Positions 62,592 through 64,000 of a stretch of DNA of 64,000 bases are shown one piece after another. Source of the stretch: Hoeflea ulvae (GTDB lineage: Bacteria > Pseudomonadota > Alphaproteobacteria > Rhizobiales > Rhizobiaceae). The notes under the pieces are model-generated. The model saw only the letters and a program-made list of their open reading frames with translations, had not been told where the DNA came from and ran no database searches. Both the position numbers and the translations under genes were made by a program. The stretch spans positions 1,123,501 to 1,187,500 of the forward strand of contig NZ_JAOVZQ010000001.1 in the NCBI RefSeq assembly GCF_026619435.1, read 5' to 3'. Each line of letters begins with the position of its first letter. Positions within the stretch are counted from its first letter, which is position 1.

Positions 62592-63472
62592 GCACCACCG
62601 CAATTTTGCCGACGGGCCGGCCGGGTGAACACCTTGTCAATGCGGAATTCCTGCTGACGCGCAAGGACCTGTCCGACATCTCCGCCATGATCTATTCCGA
62701 TGCCGGGATCGCGCTCAACGAGACCAAGGCATCGCTGGTCTATTCGCGTCTGTCCAAACGGCTGCGCCAGTTGGGCTTGACCAGTTTCGAGCAATATTGC
62801 GCCCTGGTCAGCTCTCATGACGGCATCGACGAGCGCCGCGAGATGCTCAGCTTCCTGACCACGAATTTCACCCGCTTCTTTCGCGAGAACCACCATTTCG
62901 ACTATCTCCGCACCAAAATCCTGCCGGAATTGCTGCTGCGCGCCAATGCCGGCGGCCGTGTGCGCATCTGGTCGGCGGGATGTTCCGACGGGCAGGAGCC
63001 CTATTCGATCGCGCTGACATTGCTCGGCATGGCGCCCGATGTCGCAAGTCTGGATATACGCATCCTCGCCACCGACATCGATCCGAAGATGATCGTCAAG
63101 GCAAAGGCGGGGATCTATGACGGCCAGGCGCTCGAAACTGTGGATGCCCGCATGCAGCAGCAATGGTTCACCCCTGCCGCCGGCAATTGCTGGCAGATCA
63201 GCGACCAGGCGCGGAACCTGGTCACCTTCCGGGAGCTCAACCTGCTGGCGCCGTGGCCCTTCCGCGGGCTCTTCGATGTGATCTTCTGCCGGAACGTGGT
63301 AATCTATTTCGATGAGGCCACGCAGGACAGGGTCTGGGCGCGCTATGCCGATCTGCTGCCACCGGGCGGGCATCTCTGCATCGGTCACTCGGAGCGTTTG
63401 TCCGGCGAGGCCGGGGACCGCTTCGACAACGTCGCTGTGACGACCTATCGCTGCAAGGGAGGGCCTGAGGTC
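62588..63472 (+). CDS. cheR: Chemotaxis protein methyltransferase CheR
   Basis: The start is GTG at 62588 behind GCGAGG. The 295-residue CheR has the N-terminal helical domain, [16 protein letters not shown], the SAM-binding [25 protein letters not shown] and [13 protein letters not shown], and ends near TTYRCKGG. It methylates glutamates on chemoreceptors. No stop codon separates it from cheB in this reading: the frame runs on into the CheB receiver domain. A normal stop (TGA at 63474-63476, overlapping the cheB ATG) lies in another frame, so a single extra base near GGGAGGG (63458-63463) may have removed it. Confidence 0.88.
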
Positions 63473-64000
63473 ATGATCGCACCCGTGCGCGTCCTCGTTG
63501 TTGACGACTCCCCCACCATGCGCGGCCTGATCCGGGCCGTGCTGAGCAGTGATGCCGGGATCAGCGTGATCGGCGAGGCCGGCGACGCCATCCAGGCCCG
63601 CAGCGCCATCAAGGAGCTCAATCCGGACGTCGTCACCCTTGATATCGAAATGCCGAACATGAACGGCATCGCGTTTCTCGAAAAGATCATGAAGCTCCGG
63701 CCGATGCCGGTCATCATGGTGTCGACGCTCACCCAAAGGGGCGCGGAAGCCACCCTGGCGGCTTTGGAAATCGGCGCGTTCGACTGCGTCGGCAAACCGC
63801 TGCCGGGCGATGCCGTGCCGTTTCCCCGCCTTGCCGAGATCGTCAAGGCCGCGGCCCGCTCGCAGCGTCACCGGCACGCTGCGTCCCAGTGCCGGACCAG
63901 CGGTTCCGGACCTGCCCGAAAAACCTGCAGCCCGCGAATATCAGCCGGCGTCCAAGATCATCGCCATCGGTTCGTCTACCGGCGGTGTTGAGGCGCTGAT
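63473..64000 (+). CDS. cheB: Chemotaxis protein-glutamate methylesterase CheB (N-terminal part, frameshifted, cut by window end)
   Basis: From the ATG at 63473 the receiver domain is clear: [12 protein letters not shown] (9-20), D57 in [11 protein letters not shown], and KPLP. After about residue 130 (KAAARSQ) the frame turns to nonsense, while the methylesterase start [16 protein letters not shown] is found in the next frame near 63950-63998. One base too many in a CCC run (63855-63857) would explain this. CheB removes methyl groups from receptors when phosphorylated by CheA. Confidence 0.85.

Noticed and set aside
62588..63991. Genuine CheR-CheB fusion protein of 467 aa
   Set aside because: The end of the frame is nonsense while the true CheB methylesterase continues in another frame, and the join looks like a lost stop from one base change; not excluded, so it is listed as a finding.
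1..64000. CRISPR arrays, tRNA or rRNA genes, transposases, phage genes, att sites
   Set aside because: No regular spaced repeats, cloverleaf-like sequences, ribosomal RNA motifs, transposase or integrase reading frames were noticed in either strand.

Overview
The window reads as a 64-kb piece of an alphaproteobacterial chromosome, most likely from the Hyphomicrobiales (Rhizobiales). The reasons are the chemotaxis operon (icpA-like receptor, CheS-type STAS protein, cheY1, cheA, cheR, cheB, with no cheW in the cluster), an Irr-like iron box in front of a rhizobial-style iron operon, TRAP and RbsABC-like importers, class I PHA synthase, and the high GC content. A marine relative such as Hoeflea would fit, but that is a guess from gene content. 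No rRNA, tRNA, CRISPR array, insertion sequence or prophage was seen.

Layout. 1-2.8 kb: end of a TRAP permease, a GntR regulator with a tandem operator, and an enolase-superfamily sugar-acid dehydratase. 3.0-5.3 kb (minus): BisC-like molybdoenzyme split by one frameshift. 5.8-18.8 kb (plus): a long catabolic run made of 2-hydroxyacid dehydrogenase, class II aldolase, FGGY kinase, an unrecognised 53-codon ORF, an AceE/MdeB-like 2-oxoacid dehydrogenase, a methionine gamma-lyase-like PLP enzyme, a FAD-linked D-2-hydroxyacid dehydrogenase, a DctPQM TRAP transporter and an aminotransferase. 18.9-22.3 kb: propionyl-CoA ligase with a GntR regulator, and a divergent rhodanese. The lyase (giving 2-oxobutyrate), the MdeB-like enzyme and PrpE all point to propionyl-CoA. 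22.3-25.0 kb: MhqD/MhqO-like quinone or aromatic stress pair with a divergent LysR regulator.

25.0-34.4 kb is the most interesting region. It is an AI-2 (autoinducer-2) uptake and processing locus: LsrK kinase, an LVIVD-repeat protein (frameshifted), an LsrR-type repressor, an RbsC-type permease, a substrate-binding protein that resembles Vibrio LuxP rather than LsrB, a half-size ATPase, an RbsD-family protein, LsrG and a class II aldolase. LsrF is absent. A 12-bp element shared by the two promoter regions around lsrR is a candidate operator.

34.6-38.1 kb: RraA-like protein, PHA synthase, glutathione transferase-like protein. 38.2-43.5 kb (minus): Liv-type ABC transporter with a Tat-exported binding protein and a terminator-like attenuator between the binding protein and the membrane genes. 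43.7-50.3 kb (minus): cydDCABX cytochrome bd oxidase operon. 50.4-57.1 kb (plus): iron operon behind an Irr-like box, with a novel eight-cysteine protein, two imelysins, Bfd, Bfr, a di-haem oxidoreductase and a DUF1513 protein. 57.8 kb to the end: chemotaxis operon, cut off inside cheB.

Three reading-frame breaks (bisC, the LVIVD gene, cheB) and an odd in-frame cheR-cheB join all lie in or next to short G/C runs. Base-calling errors are therefore as likely as real mutations.
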